Below, one piece after another: positions 1 through 6,471 of a stretch of DNA of 6,696 bases; the first letter of the stretch is position 1, and every line of letters begins with the position of its first letter. Made by a program: the position numbers and the translations under genes. The notes under the pieces were generated by a model. The model searched no databases. It saw nothing but the letters and a program-made list of their open reading frames with translations, and was not told the origin of the DNA. Source of the DNA: Phyllobacteriaceae bacterium (GTDB taxonomy: Bacteria; Pseudomonadota; Alphaproteobacteria; Rhizobiales; Devosiaceae). The stretch lies in NCBI GenBank assembly GCA_012799265.1, contig JAAZLP010000231.1:1-6696 (forward strand), given 5' to 3'.

Positions 1-73
1 GATCAGCGGGCACCAGCTCTTCAAGCGTTACCATCTCGAGAGCGGTCTGTTCGGGCGCGGGTTTTCTCAACAT
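1..73 (-). CDS. IS1182-type transposase, N-terminal fragment (continues past left edge)
   Basis: An open frame on the minus strand starts at ATG 73-71 and runs off the left edge after 24 codons. The readable peptide begins MLRKP and contains EMVTLEELVPAD. This resembles, from memory, the N-terminus of IS1182-family (IS5-like, DDE) transposases, where a LE.LVP.DHLLR motif follows shortly after the start. The catalytic DDE residues would lie outside the window. No clear Shine-Dalgarno sequence is visible before this ATG, and a terminator-like hairpin ends 13 bases upstream of it, so translation from outside transcripts is probably poor. Whether the element is intact cannot be judged here. The family call rests on a short peptide; a cellular protein is the alternative. 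Confidence 0.68.
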   Translation of the reverse strand, partial: MLRKPAPEQTALEMVTLEELVPAD

Positions 74-86
74 GACCCAGTGAATC

Positions 87-114
87 AAAAACCCCCGGCA
101 AACGCCAGGGGTTT
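87..114 (-). terminator. Rho-independent terminator just before the transposase start
   Basis: On the minus strand an 11-bp stem (arms 104-114 and 89-99, one T-G wobble) closes a 4-base loop. The final T run (91-87) completes an intrinsic terminator in the leftward direction. It would stop transcription coming out of potFGHI before the transposase ATG at 73. If the IS boundary is near 126, this hairpin belongs to the element and shields transposase from read-through. If not, it is the operon's own terminator. Confidence 0.7.
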
Positions 115-126
115 GTCAGCAGTCTG

Positions 127-153
127 AGGCCCCGCAGTGCGGGGCCTTTTGTT
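127..153. terminator. GC-rich hairpin terminator after potI, T tract only on the plus strand
   Basis: A 9-bp stem (127-135 with 139-147, loop AGT) begins 11 bases beyond the potI stop codon. On the plus strand it is followed by TTTGTTGTT, giving a good intrinsic terminator for rightward transcripts. On the minus strand, the potFGHI direction, the hairpin is preceded by AACAACAAAA but followed by CAGACTG instead of a T run. A bidirectional operon terminator would be expected to carry T residues on both sides; the missing leftward T run coincides with the proposed IS boundary. Confidence 0.65.
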
Positions 154-158
154 GTTGC

Positions 159-971
159 TCAGCTGCGGGCTTTCTTGGGCTTGCTGCGCAACTGGAGAAT
201 TGTTGCGGCCAAGACGCCCAGCGCCACGATGCCAATGATGATGGTCGCCAGGGCGTTGACGTCGGGCGAAACACCCAGGCGCACCTTGGAGAAGATCAGC
301 ATGGGCAGGGTCGATGAGCCCGGGCCGGAGACGAAGCTTGCAATGACAAGGTCGTCGAGCGAGAGCGTGAAGGCGAGGAGCCAGCCCGAGACCAGCGCCG
401 GAGCAATGATCGGCAGGGTCACGTCAAAGAAGGTGCGGAGCGGTGAGGCCCCCAGATCCATCGCCGCTTCTTCGACGCTGCGGTCAAAGTCTGCGAGGCG
501 TGACTGGACGACGACGGCGACATAGGCTGTGCAGAATGTCGCGTGGGCGATGATGATGGTCATCGTGCCACGACCCTGCGGCCAGCCCAGCATGCTCTCC
601 ATGGCGACGAAGAGGAGCAGCAGGGAAAGACCGGTGATCACGTCTGGCATGACCAGCGGCGCGGAAACCATGCCGGAAAACAGCGTGCGGCCCTTGAAGC
701 GGCGGAAGCGAACGAGCGCCACGGCCGCCAGCGTGCCGAGCACCAGCGCGATGGTTGCGGTGATGGCGCCGATCTGCAGGCTCAGCCAGGCAGCGCTCAG
801 CATCTGCGGATCGCGGAAGAGCTCGCCATACCATTTCAGCGAGAAGCCGGACCACACGGTCACGAGGCGGTTCTCGTTGAAGGAGAACAGCACCAGCGAG
901 ACGATGGGCGCATAGAGGAAGGCAAAGCCGAGAACGGCAGCGATGGGGAGGAACCAGCCACGACGGAACAT
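159..971 (-). CDS. potI: Putrescine ABC transporter permease, PotI/PotC type
   Basis: This is one of the two inner-membrane permeases of a polyamine importer; with PotH it forms the translocation channel. The 270-residue protein starts MFRRGWFLP and has about six hydrophobic segments (roughly 8-30, 66-88, 100-125, 136-158, 190-215 and 240-260). The cytoplasmic EAA loop that docks onto the ATPase is visible at 168-190, with EEAAMDLGASPLRTF and a following LP. A longer frame to 1064 exists, but the extra 31 residues are rich in Trp, Cys and Ser and lie inside potH. The ATG at 971 has a GGAGAA ribosome site and follows the potH stop by one base (TAGCATG), so I chose it. The length suits the family (E. 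coli PotC 264, PotI 281). It is the last gene of the operon, followed by the hairpin at 127-147. Permease is nearly certain; choosing PotI over PotC rests on gene order. Confidence 0.93.
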   Translation of the reverse strand: MFRRGWFLPIAAVLGFAFLYAPIVSLVLFSFNENRLVTVWSGFSLKWYGELFRDPQMLSAAWLSLQIGAITATIALVLGTLAAVALVRFRRFKGRTLFSGMVSAPLVMPDVITGLSLLLLFVAMESMLGWPQGRGTMTIIIAHATFCTAYVAVVVQSRLADFDRSVEEAAMDLGASPLRTFFDVTLPIIAPALVSGWLLAFTLSLDDLVIASFVSGPGSSTLPMLIFSKVRLGVSPDVNALATIIIGIVALGVLAATILQLRSKPKKARS

Positions 972-972
972 G

Positions 973-1926
973 CTACTTCTCCACCACGGCGTTCTGGAAC
1001 CGCTGCAGCAGCATGATCGGCACGACCACGACCACCAGCATGGCGCAGGCCACGGCAGCCGCACGCGGCCAGTTGGTGGCAGTGAAGAATTCGTCCCAGA
1101 GCACGCGACCGATCATCAGCGTTTCCGGCCCACCCAGGAGGGATGGGATCACGAATTCGCCGATGGCGGGAATGAAGACCAGCATGGAGCCGGCGACAAT
1201 GCCCGGTATCGAGAGCGGCAGGGTGATGGTGAGGAAAGTACGCAGCGGCTTGGCGCCGAGATCTGCCGAAGCCTCGAGTAGCGAGTCATCGAGCTTCACC
1301 AGCGTCGTATAGAGCGGCAGGATCATGAAGGGCAGGTAGGTGTAGACCAGGCCCACATAGACCGCGAAATCGGTCTGCATCATCACCAGCGGCTCGATGC
1401 CGAAGAGCCCCAGGAACTGGTTGATGACGCCATTGCCCCGCATGAAGCCGGTCAGCGCATAGACGCGCAGCAGCAGCGAGGTGAAGAAGGGCAGGATCAC
1501 CAGCATCAGGAGGATGCTGCGCCACTGGCCCGGTGCGCGGGCAATGGCATAGGCCATCGGATAGCCGATGAGGAGGGTGATCACCGTTGCAATCGCTGCA
1601 ATCCGGATCGAGCTCAGATAGGCCGCGACATAGAGATTGTCGGTGAAGAGACGGATATAGTTGTTGAGGTGCAGGGTGAGCTGCACCGTGCCTTCGTCGG
1701 TGGTGAGCAGGGGCGAGAACGGCGGGCGGCCGAACTGCTTGGTCGCCAGCGAAATGCCGAAGACCACGAAAAGCGGGATGAGGAAGAAGACCAGCAGCCA
1801 GAGGAATGGCGCAGCCAGCACGAGCATGCGGCCGGTGATGCCGACCTTGGCGAGGCCGCGTTCAACCGCATTCCAGGGCTTGAGCCGTCGGGGCGGCGGG
1901 ATGGTGGGGTCGTGGGTCGTGGTCAT
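973..1926 (-). CDS. potH: Putrescine ABC transporter permease, PotH/PotB type
   Basis: This is the partner inner-membrane permease of the polyamine importer. Its 317 residues equal, from memory, the length of E. coli PotH. A Pro- and Arg-rich cytoplasmic N-terminus (1-33) precedes a first membrane helix at about 34-60. A periplasmic stretch (about 62-98) follows, then further helices near 103-128, 137-158, 185-208, 240-262 and 288-308. The EAA loop is at 217-240 (LLEASADLGAKPLRTF then ITLPLS), matching the coupling helix of this transporter class. Its ATG overlaps the potG stop in ATGA (1926-1923). No strong ribosome site is visible before it, so translation is probably coupled to potG. The stop lies one base before the potI start. 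Confidence 0.94.
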   Translation of the reverse strand: MTTTHDPTIPPPRRLKPWNAVERGLAKVGITGRMLVLAAPFLWLLVFFLIPLFVVFGISLATKQFGRPPFSPLLTTDEGTVQLTLHLNNYIRLFTDNLYVAAYLSSIRIAAIATVITLLIGYPMAYAIARAPGQWRSILLMLVILPFFTSLLLRVYALTGFMRGNGVINQFLGLFGIEPLVMMQTDFAVYVGLVYTYLPFMILPLYTTLVKLDDSLLEASADLGAKPLRTFLTITLPLSIPGIVAGSMLVFIPAIGEFVIPSLLGGPETLMIGRVLWDEFFTATNWPRAAAVACAMLVVVVVPIMLLQRFQNAVVEK

Positions 1927-3074
1927 ACCGTCAACACCGAGCCAGCGTTGTCGTCCCAGGTCACATAGACCTTTTCTTCCCAGGTGATGGCGTCCGGATT
2001 GCCGCGCACCGAATTGGTCTGGCTGACGCGGATGCGTTTGCCGCTTTCAAGCGCCACCTGATAGACCGAGATGTCGCCGAGATAGGCGATTTCCTCGACC
2101 ACGCCAGTGGTGACATTGGCGTTTTGCGGATGCTCGGGTTTTTCACGGCTGAGACGCATCTTTTCCGGACGAATGGCCCACCAGAGGATCTGGTCGGGGG
2201 CGCAGTCGACGCCGTGACCGACATAGATGTCGCAGCCGAGTTCAGCGGAGCGGATGCGGATGTGGTCGGGCTCGTCTTCGGTAACGGTGCCTTCGACCAT
2301 ATTGGCCGAACCGATGAAGTTCGCGACGAAGCGCGAGTTTGGATATTCGTAGATGTCGGTGGGTTCACCGATCATCACGATCTCGCCCTGGTTCATGACG
2401 CCGATGCGGGTCGCCAGCGTCATGGCTTCTTCCTGGTCGTGGGTCACGACGACGAAGGTGACGCCCAGGCTTTCCTGGATCTTGACCAGTTCGAACTGCG
2501 TTTCTTCGCGCAACTTCTTGTCGAGCGCGCCAAGCGGTTCGTCGAGCAGGAGGAGTTTGGGGCGCTTGGCGAGGGCGCGGGCGAGCGCGACGCGCTGGCG
2601 CTGGCCGCCGGAAAGCTGGTGCGGTTTGCGCTTGCCATAGTCCTGCAACTTGACGAGGGCGAGGAGTTCCGTGACGCGCGCAGCGATCTCGTCCTTGGGC
2701 AGGTGATCGCGCTTGAGGCCATAGGCAATGTTCTGCTCGACAGTCATATGCGGGAAGAGCGCATAGGACTGGAACATCATGTTGACCGGCCGGTTATAGG
2801 GCGGCACGTCGGTCATGTCCTGACCGTCGATCTCGATGGTGCCGGAGGTCGGGATTTCAAAGCCTGCCAGCATGCGCAGCAGGGTCGACTTGCCGGAGCC
2901 CGATCCGCCCAGAAGGCAGAAGAGCTCGGAGCGGTAGATGTCGAGCGAGACATCATTGACTGCCGAGACGTCGCCGAACTTTTTCGAGACGTTCTTGATG
3001 CGGACGAAAGGCTTGTTATTGGCCGCGTCGCGCCAAGGGCGGGTATCGATCGCGAGCTGGGGCTTCTTGGCCAT
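1923..3074 (-). CDS. potG: Putrescine ABC transporter ATP-binding subunit, PotG/PotA type
   Basis: This is the cytoplasmic ATPase that dimerises and drives polyamine import through PotH and PotI. All nucleotide-binding motifs are intact in the 383 residues: Walker A GGSGSGKST at 56-64, Q-loop Gln102 in MMFQSYALFPHMTV, signature LSGGQ at 154-158, Walker B LLLLDEP at 174-180, D-loop GALD at 182-185 and switch His212 in VVVTHDQEEAM. The region after about 250 is the C-terminal TOBE-like domain (WWAIRPEKMRLS near 298-309), which in this family has a regulatory role. The length is close to E. coli PotG (377). The start at 3074 has only a weak ribosome site (GGTAGAG). The gene lies 58 bases after potF across a hairpin, and its stop overlaps the potH start in ATGA. 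The function of the ATPase is certain; the polyamine assignment comes from overall similarity and the neighbours. Confidence 0.95.
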   Translation of the reverse strand: MAKKPQLAIDTRPWRDAANNKPFVRIKNVSKKFGDVSAVNDVSLDIYRSELFCLLGGSGSGKSTLLRMLAGFEIPTSGTIEIDGQDMTDVPPYNRPVNMMFQSYALFPHMTVEQNIAYGLKRDHLPKDEIAARVTELLALVKLQDYGKRKPHQLSGGQRQRVALARALAKRPKLLLLDEPLGALDKKLREETQFELVKIQESLGVTFVVVTHDQEEAMTLATRIGVMNQGEIVMIGEPTDIYEYPNSRFVANFIGSANMVEGTVTEDEPDHIRIRSAELGCDIYVGHGVDCAPDQILWWAIRPEKMRLSREKPEHPQNANVTTGVVEEIAYLGDISVYQVALESGKRIRVSQTNSVRGNPDAITWEEKVYVTWDDNAGSVLTV

Positions 3075-3092
3075 GGCAGTCTCTACCAGAAA

Positions 3093-3130
3093 TGGATGAA
3101 GGGGCGGCTGACGCCGCCCCTTGGATGAAG
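3093..3130 (-). promoter_or_regulatory. potF-potG intercistronic hairpin flanked by 9-bp direct repeats
   Basis: The spacer between the potF stop and the potG start holds a perfect 10-bp stem (3099-3108 with 3113-3122, 4-base loop). On the minus strand CATCC follows rather than a T run, so it is unlikely to terminate fully. Such hairpins after the binding-protein gene of an ABC operon are known to protect the upstream mRNA and raise the binding protein above the membrane subunits; that role here is an inference. The direct repeat TGGATGAAG flanks the core at 3093-3101 and 3122-3130. Confidence 0.7.
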
Positions 3131-3132
3131 TG

Positions 3133-4215
3133 TTACTGACCCGTTTTGATGCGGGTCCACGTGCGGGTCAAGGTCTCTTCGAAGTCGGGGCTGTGCGCCT
3201 TCATCACGAATGCCTTTTCGATGGTCTCTGCGGGCGGGTAGATGCCCGGGTTCGACTTGACTTCTTCGTCAACGAATTCAAGCGCCGGCAGGTTCGGGTT
3301 GGCGTAGAAAACGTAGTTGGTGATGGCAGCCACAACCTCGGGCTCGAGGATGTAGTTGATGAACTTGTGGGCGTTGTCCGGATGCGGGGCATCGGCCGGG
3401 ATCGCCAGGAAGTCGAACAGCGTCGCCGCACCTTCCTTGGGGATCAGGTACTGCACTTCGGTGCCTTCGCCGGCATTGTCCGAAGCGATGAAAATGTCAC
3501 CGGAATAGCCGAGCGAGAGGCAAACCTCGCCATTGCCCAGATCGTCGATGTACTGCGACGAATGGTAGTAGCGGATATGCGGCTTGATCGAGTTCATCAG
3601 CTCTTCGGCCTTGGCCAGGTCATCAGAGCTTTCCGAGTTCGGGTCGAGGCCGAGATAGTGGAGCGCAATGCCCATGACTTCGGACGGGCTGTCGAGCACG
3701 GTCACGCCGCAGGAGGCGAGCTTTTCCACGACTTCCGGCTTGAACAGGAGATCCCAGCTGTCGATCGGGGCGTCGGCGCCGAGAGCGGCTTCGACCTTGG
3801 CGACATTGTAGCCCAGACCGATTGTGTTGATCATGTAGGGCACGGCGTGCGCGTTGTCCGGGTCCTGAGCGGTGGCGGTGGCCATCACGGCAGGGTCGAG
3901 ATTGCCCAGATTGGTCAGCTTGGACTTGTCGAGCGGCAGGATGAGACCGGCCTTGATCTGACGCTCGACGAAATTGCCCGACGGCACGACGATGTCATAG
4001 CCCGAATTGCCGGCCAGCAGCTTGGCATCGACGATTTCGTTGCTGTCATAGACGTCGTAATTGACCTTGATGCCGGTTTCCGCCTCGAAATTGGCGATGG
4101 TGTCCTCGGCAATATAGTCGGACCAGTTATAGACGTTGAGAACCGGCTCTTCCTGGGCAATCGCCGGGCTGGCGACCAGTAGAGCGCCAAGTGCAATGGC
4201 GAGCGACTTGTTCAT
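3133..4215 (-). CDS. potF: Putrescine-binding periplasmic protein, PotF type
   Basis: This is the periplasmic receptor that captures polyamine and delivers it to PotHI. The 360 residues open with a Sec signal peptide (MNKS, hydrophobic core to about 17, cleavage likely after AIA at 18-20). The mature start VYNWSDYIA is typical of PotF/PotD. By remembered alignment to E. coli PotF, several ligand-contact positions are kept: Trp31, Ser32, Asp33, Tyr34, Ser79, Glu179, Asp240, Asp269 and Tyr304. Cys169 and Cys232 match the PotF disulfide. Two cage residues differ: Tyr237 replaces Trp (GYSGD against GWAGD) and Leu267 replaces Phe. The ATG at 4215 has a good AGGAGA ribosome site eight bases upstream. 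It is the first gene of the operon and is followed by a hairpin. Putrescine is the likeliest ligand; spermidine or another cationic amine is possible given the changed positions. Confidence 0.93.
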   Translation of the reverse strand: MNKSLAIALGALLVASPAIAQEEPVLNVYNWSDYIAEDTIANFEAETGIKVNYDVYDSNEIVDAKLLAGNSGYDIVVPSGNFVERQIKAGLILPLDKSKLTNLGNLDPAVMATATAQDPDNAHAVPYMINTIGLGYNVAKVEAALGADAPIDSWDLLFKPEVVEKLASCGVTVLDSPSEVMGIALHYLGLDPNSESSDDLAKAEELMNSIKPHIRYYHSSQYIDDLGNGEVCLSLGYSGDIFIASDNAGEGTEVQYLIPKEGAATLFDFLAIPADAPHPDNAHKFINYILEPEVVAAITNYVFYANPNLPALEFVDEEVKSNPGIYPPAETIEKAFVMKAHSPDFEETLTRTWTRIKTGQ

Positions 4216-4278
4216 GTGGGTAGTCTCCTATGGGGACTGTGGTGGCAATGGCGTCTTGCGGACGGCCGGTTTGAACGC

Positions 4279-4323
4279 GAAACGCGTTTCCGCGGAAAGA
4301 GCCGCGGCTCAGCCCCGGGGGCT
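4279..4323. promoter_or_regulatory. Three adjacent palindromes upstream of potF, candidate operators or leader structure
   Basis: Two perfect 12-bp palindromes, GAAACGCGTTTC (4279-4290) and GAGCCGCGGCTC (4299-4310), have centres exactly 20 bp apart, about two helical turns. A third, AGCCCC-G-GGGGCT, fills 4311-4323. GAAACG-CGTTTC has the AACG/CGTT half-site style of some LacI-family operators. In RNA, the GAGCC at 4299-4303 could pair with either GGCTC at 4306-4310 or GGCTC at 4320-4324, which are mutually exclusive folds. They lie 64-108 bases before the potF ATG. Protein-binding and RNA roles are both inferences. Confidence 0.45.
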
Positions 4324-4372
4324 CATCTTTGAGAACCCGGAATGACGAAAACTGGAAAGTGAATCAGATATT

Positions 4373-4454
4373 GGGCGTCGCGCCCGTGGGCGGCCGGTCT
4401 ATTCGCTGCAATTTGCCCGGAGCCGGGCTCACATCGAGGCGCGCCAAGCGCGCC
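4373..4454. repeat. Cluster of three short GC-rich hairpins
   Basis: Three small stem-loops occur in 82 bases: GGGCG-TCG-CGCCC (4373-4385), GCCCGG-AG-CCGGGC (4415-4428, a near-continuous palindrome too tight to loop as drawn) and GGCGCGC-CAA-GCGCGCC (4438-4454). None is followed by a T run on either strand, so they are not typical terminators. If transcription of potF begins near 4500, all three fall in its leader RNA. Chance occurrence in GC-rich DNA is a real alternative for the shorter ones. Confidence 0.4.
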
Positions 4455-4506
4455 ATCAACACTGTCTGTGATCAGCGAAGTGCCCTTTCCCTCGTAAACG
4501 GGAGGC

Positions 4507-4535
4507 AAAATATCGCCAAATCCCGGGTGCCACAA
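4507..4535 (-). promoter_or_regulatory. Candidate sigma-70-type promoter for potFGHI
   Basis: On the minus strand, TTGTGG (4535-4530) and TATTTT (4512-4507) are separated by exactly 17 bases. The -35 box matches the consensus in three of six positions and the -10 box in four of six, in one of the few AT-rich patches of this region. Transcription would start near 4500, giving a leader of about 285 bases. A closer promoter is not excluded. Confidence 0.35.
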
Positions 4536-4562
4536 GGGATTGTTGCGGAACTATTTGCATGC

Positions 4563-4575
4563 TTGACCGATGTCA
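4563..4575 (+). promoter_or_regulatory. Candidate -35 box with overlapping inverted repeat upstream of psuG
   Basis: TTGACC at 4563-4568 resembles a -35 box on the plus strand and overlaps an inverted repeat TGAC-CGAT-GTCA at 4564-4575. No convincing -10 box lies at the expected distance (CACAAG at 4586-4591). The repeat could be an operator for psuGK control, about 70 bases before the psuG start. The support is weak. Confidence 0.25.
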
Positions 4576-4645
4576 GGGGGCGGCGCACAAGCGAGCATCA
4601 AACATTGCCTGTCGCCGGACGGGCTGTCAGTCGGAGTGGTATTAA

Positions 4646-5586
<941 letters not shown>

Positions 5587-5590
<4 letters not shown>

Positions 5591-6471
5591 ATTCCAGGGT
5601 TCTCGTTGTCGGCGACGTCATGACCGACATCATTGTCCGGCCCGAAGGTCCAATCGTGCCGGGCTCGGATCGCCGTGCCGAAATCCGCAATCGCCCCGGT
5701 GGTTCGGGGGCGAATCAGGCCGTCTGGCTAGGCGCAGCGGGCGCCGATGTGATCTTTGCTGCGCGTGTCGGGGCTGCCGACCGCACCATGTATGAGAACT
5801 ATTTCCGTGGCCTCGGGGTCGTGCCGGCGCTGGCGGCCGACAAGGATCTGCCTTCAGGCGTCCTGGTGACCATTCTCGACCCAGATGGCGAGCGTAGCTT
5901 CCTCACCGATCGCGGCGCCAATCTCAACCTCTCGCCCAAGGACCTGGCTGAGGACCTGCTGGAAGGCGTCGGCCTGGTGCTGGTCTCGGGCTACAGCTTT
6001 TTTGCCTCGGGGCCGCGCCAGGCGGTGCAGAGCCTTCTGGTTTCAGCGCGCCAGCGCGGCATCGCCATCGGTATTGATCCGGCCTCGGTCGCTTTTCTCG
6101 CTGAAGTCGGACCAGAAAATTTCCGCGAATGGGTCGGCAAGGCCGACTGGCTCTTTGCCAATGAGAGCGAAGCCGAGCAATTGACCGGCATCGCCGATTT
6201 CGACGACCAGATGCTCGATCTGGGCCAGCAGTTTACCCATGTCGTCATCAAGCGGGGCCGGTTTGGCGCGGTACTGGGCGGTCGCAATGGCATCAGCATC
6301 AGCCGCTCGGCGCCCCTGGTCGAGGTCGTCGATACGACGGGGGCAGGGGATGCCTTTGCCGCCGGATTTGTCGCCAGCATGATGCAAGGCGAAAGCCACG
6401 AGGTCTGCCTTGAAGCCGGCATTGCCGGCGGGGCACGGGCCGTCCAGTTCGTGGGCGGTCAGCCGGGCTAG
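5587..6471 (+). CDS. psuK: PfkB-family sugar kinase, probable pseudouridine kinase
   Basis: This is a ribokinase-like enzyme that most likely phosphorylates pseudouridine at the 5' hydroxyl with ATP, giving the substrate of PsuG. The 294 residues show the PfkB pattern: VVGDVMTDI at 7-15 with the substrate-binding Asp14, the first signature GGSGANQAVWLGAAGAD at 38-54, NESEAEQLTG at 192-201, and the second signature DTTGAGDAFAAGF at 249-261. Asp255 is the catalytic base and GAGD forms the anion hole. The family alone does not fix the substrate; ribokinase- or fructokinase-type activity would be possible. The ATGA overlap with psuG makes pseudouridine the best choice. Its TAG stop shares CTAG with the convergent gene on the right, and no clear terminator separates them. 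Confidence 0.88.

Larger units (their letters stand above)
1..126 (-). mobile_element. End of an IS1182-like insertion sequence (upstream end, approximate boundary)
   Basis: The transposase start at 73 requires the element's upstream inverted repeat to lie between there and the potI stop at 159. On the minus strand the stretch from base 126 reads CAGACTGCTGACAAAC, which resembles from memory the CAG.CTGCTGA.AAA ends of several rhizobial IS1182-type elements. It begins exactly where the 127-147 hairpin stops, so I place the boundary near 126. The other inverted repeat and any target duplication are outside the window, so the boundary is an inference. Confidence 0.45.
4216..4645. other. Divergent intergenic region between potF and psuG
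   Basis: This 430-base stretch lies between two operons that diverge from it, so it should hold both promoters. The short frames crossing it on either strand have no family resemblance and no supporting ribosome sites, and I see no tRNA or known riboswitch. What it does hold is an unusual density of inverted repeats: three adjacent palindromes at 4279-4323 and hairpins at 4373-4385, 4415-4428 and 4438-4454. A candidate leftward promoter lies at 4507-4535 and a TGAC-N4-GTCA inverted repeat at 4564-4575. Confidence 0.8.

Noticed and set aside
972..1064. A 31-residue N-terminal extension of potI from an ATG at 1064
   Set aside because: It lies wholly inside potH in another frame and has a Trp/Cys/Ser-rich composition. 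The ATG at 971 has a ribosome site and gives a normal family length.
2124..3128. Plus-strand open frame of 334 codons opposite potG
   Set aside because: It mirrors the codon pattern of potG, whose ATPase motifs are complete. The antisense product shows no recognisable family.
3121..4182. Plus-strand open frame of 353 codons opposite potF
   Set aside because: It is an antisense shadow of a gene with full family similarity and a signal peptide. Long antisense frames are usual in GC-rich DNA.
4415..4454. GC-rich stems considered as intrinsic terminators in the divergent region
   Set aside because: No T run follows the stems on either strand, and neither operon ends here.
4323..4535. Possible 70-codon upstream gene or leader peptide on the minus strand before potF
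   Set aside because: It has no ribosome site that I can see and no family resemblance. It lies in a hairpin-rich region, and the composition is not clearly coding.
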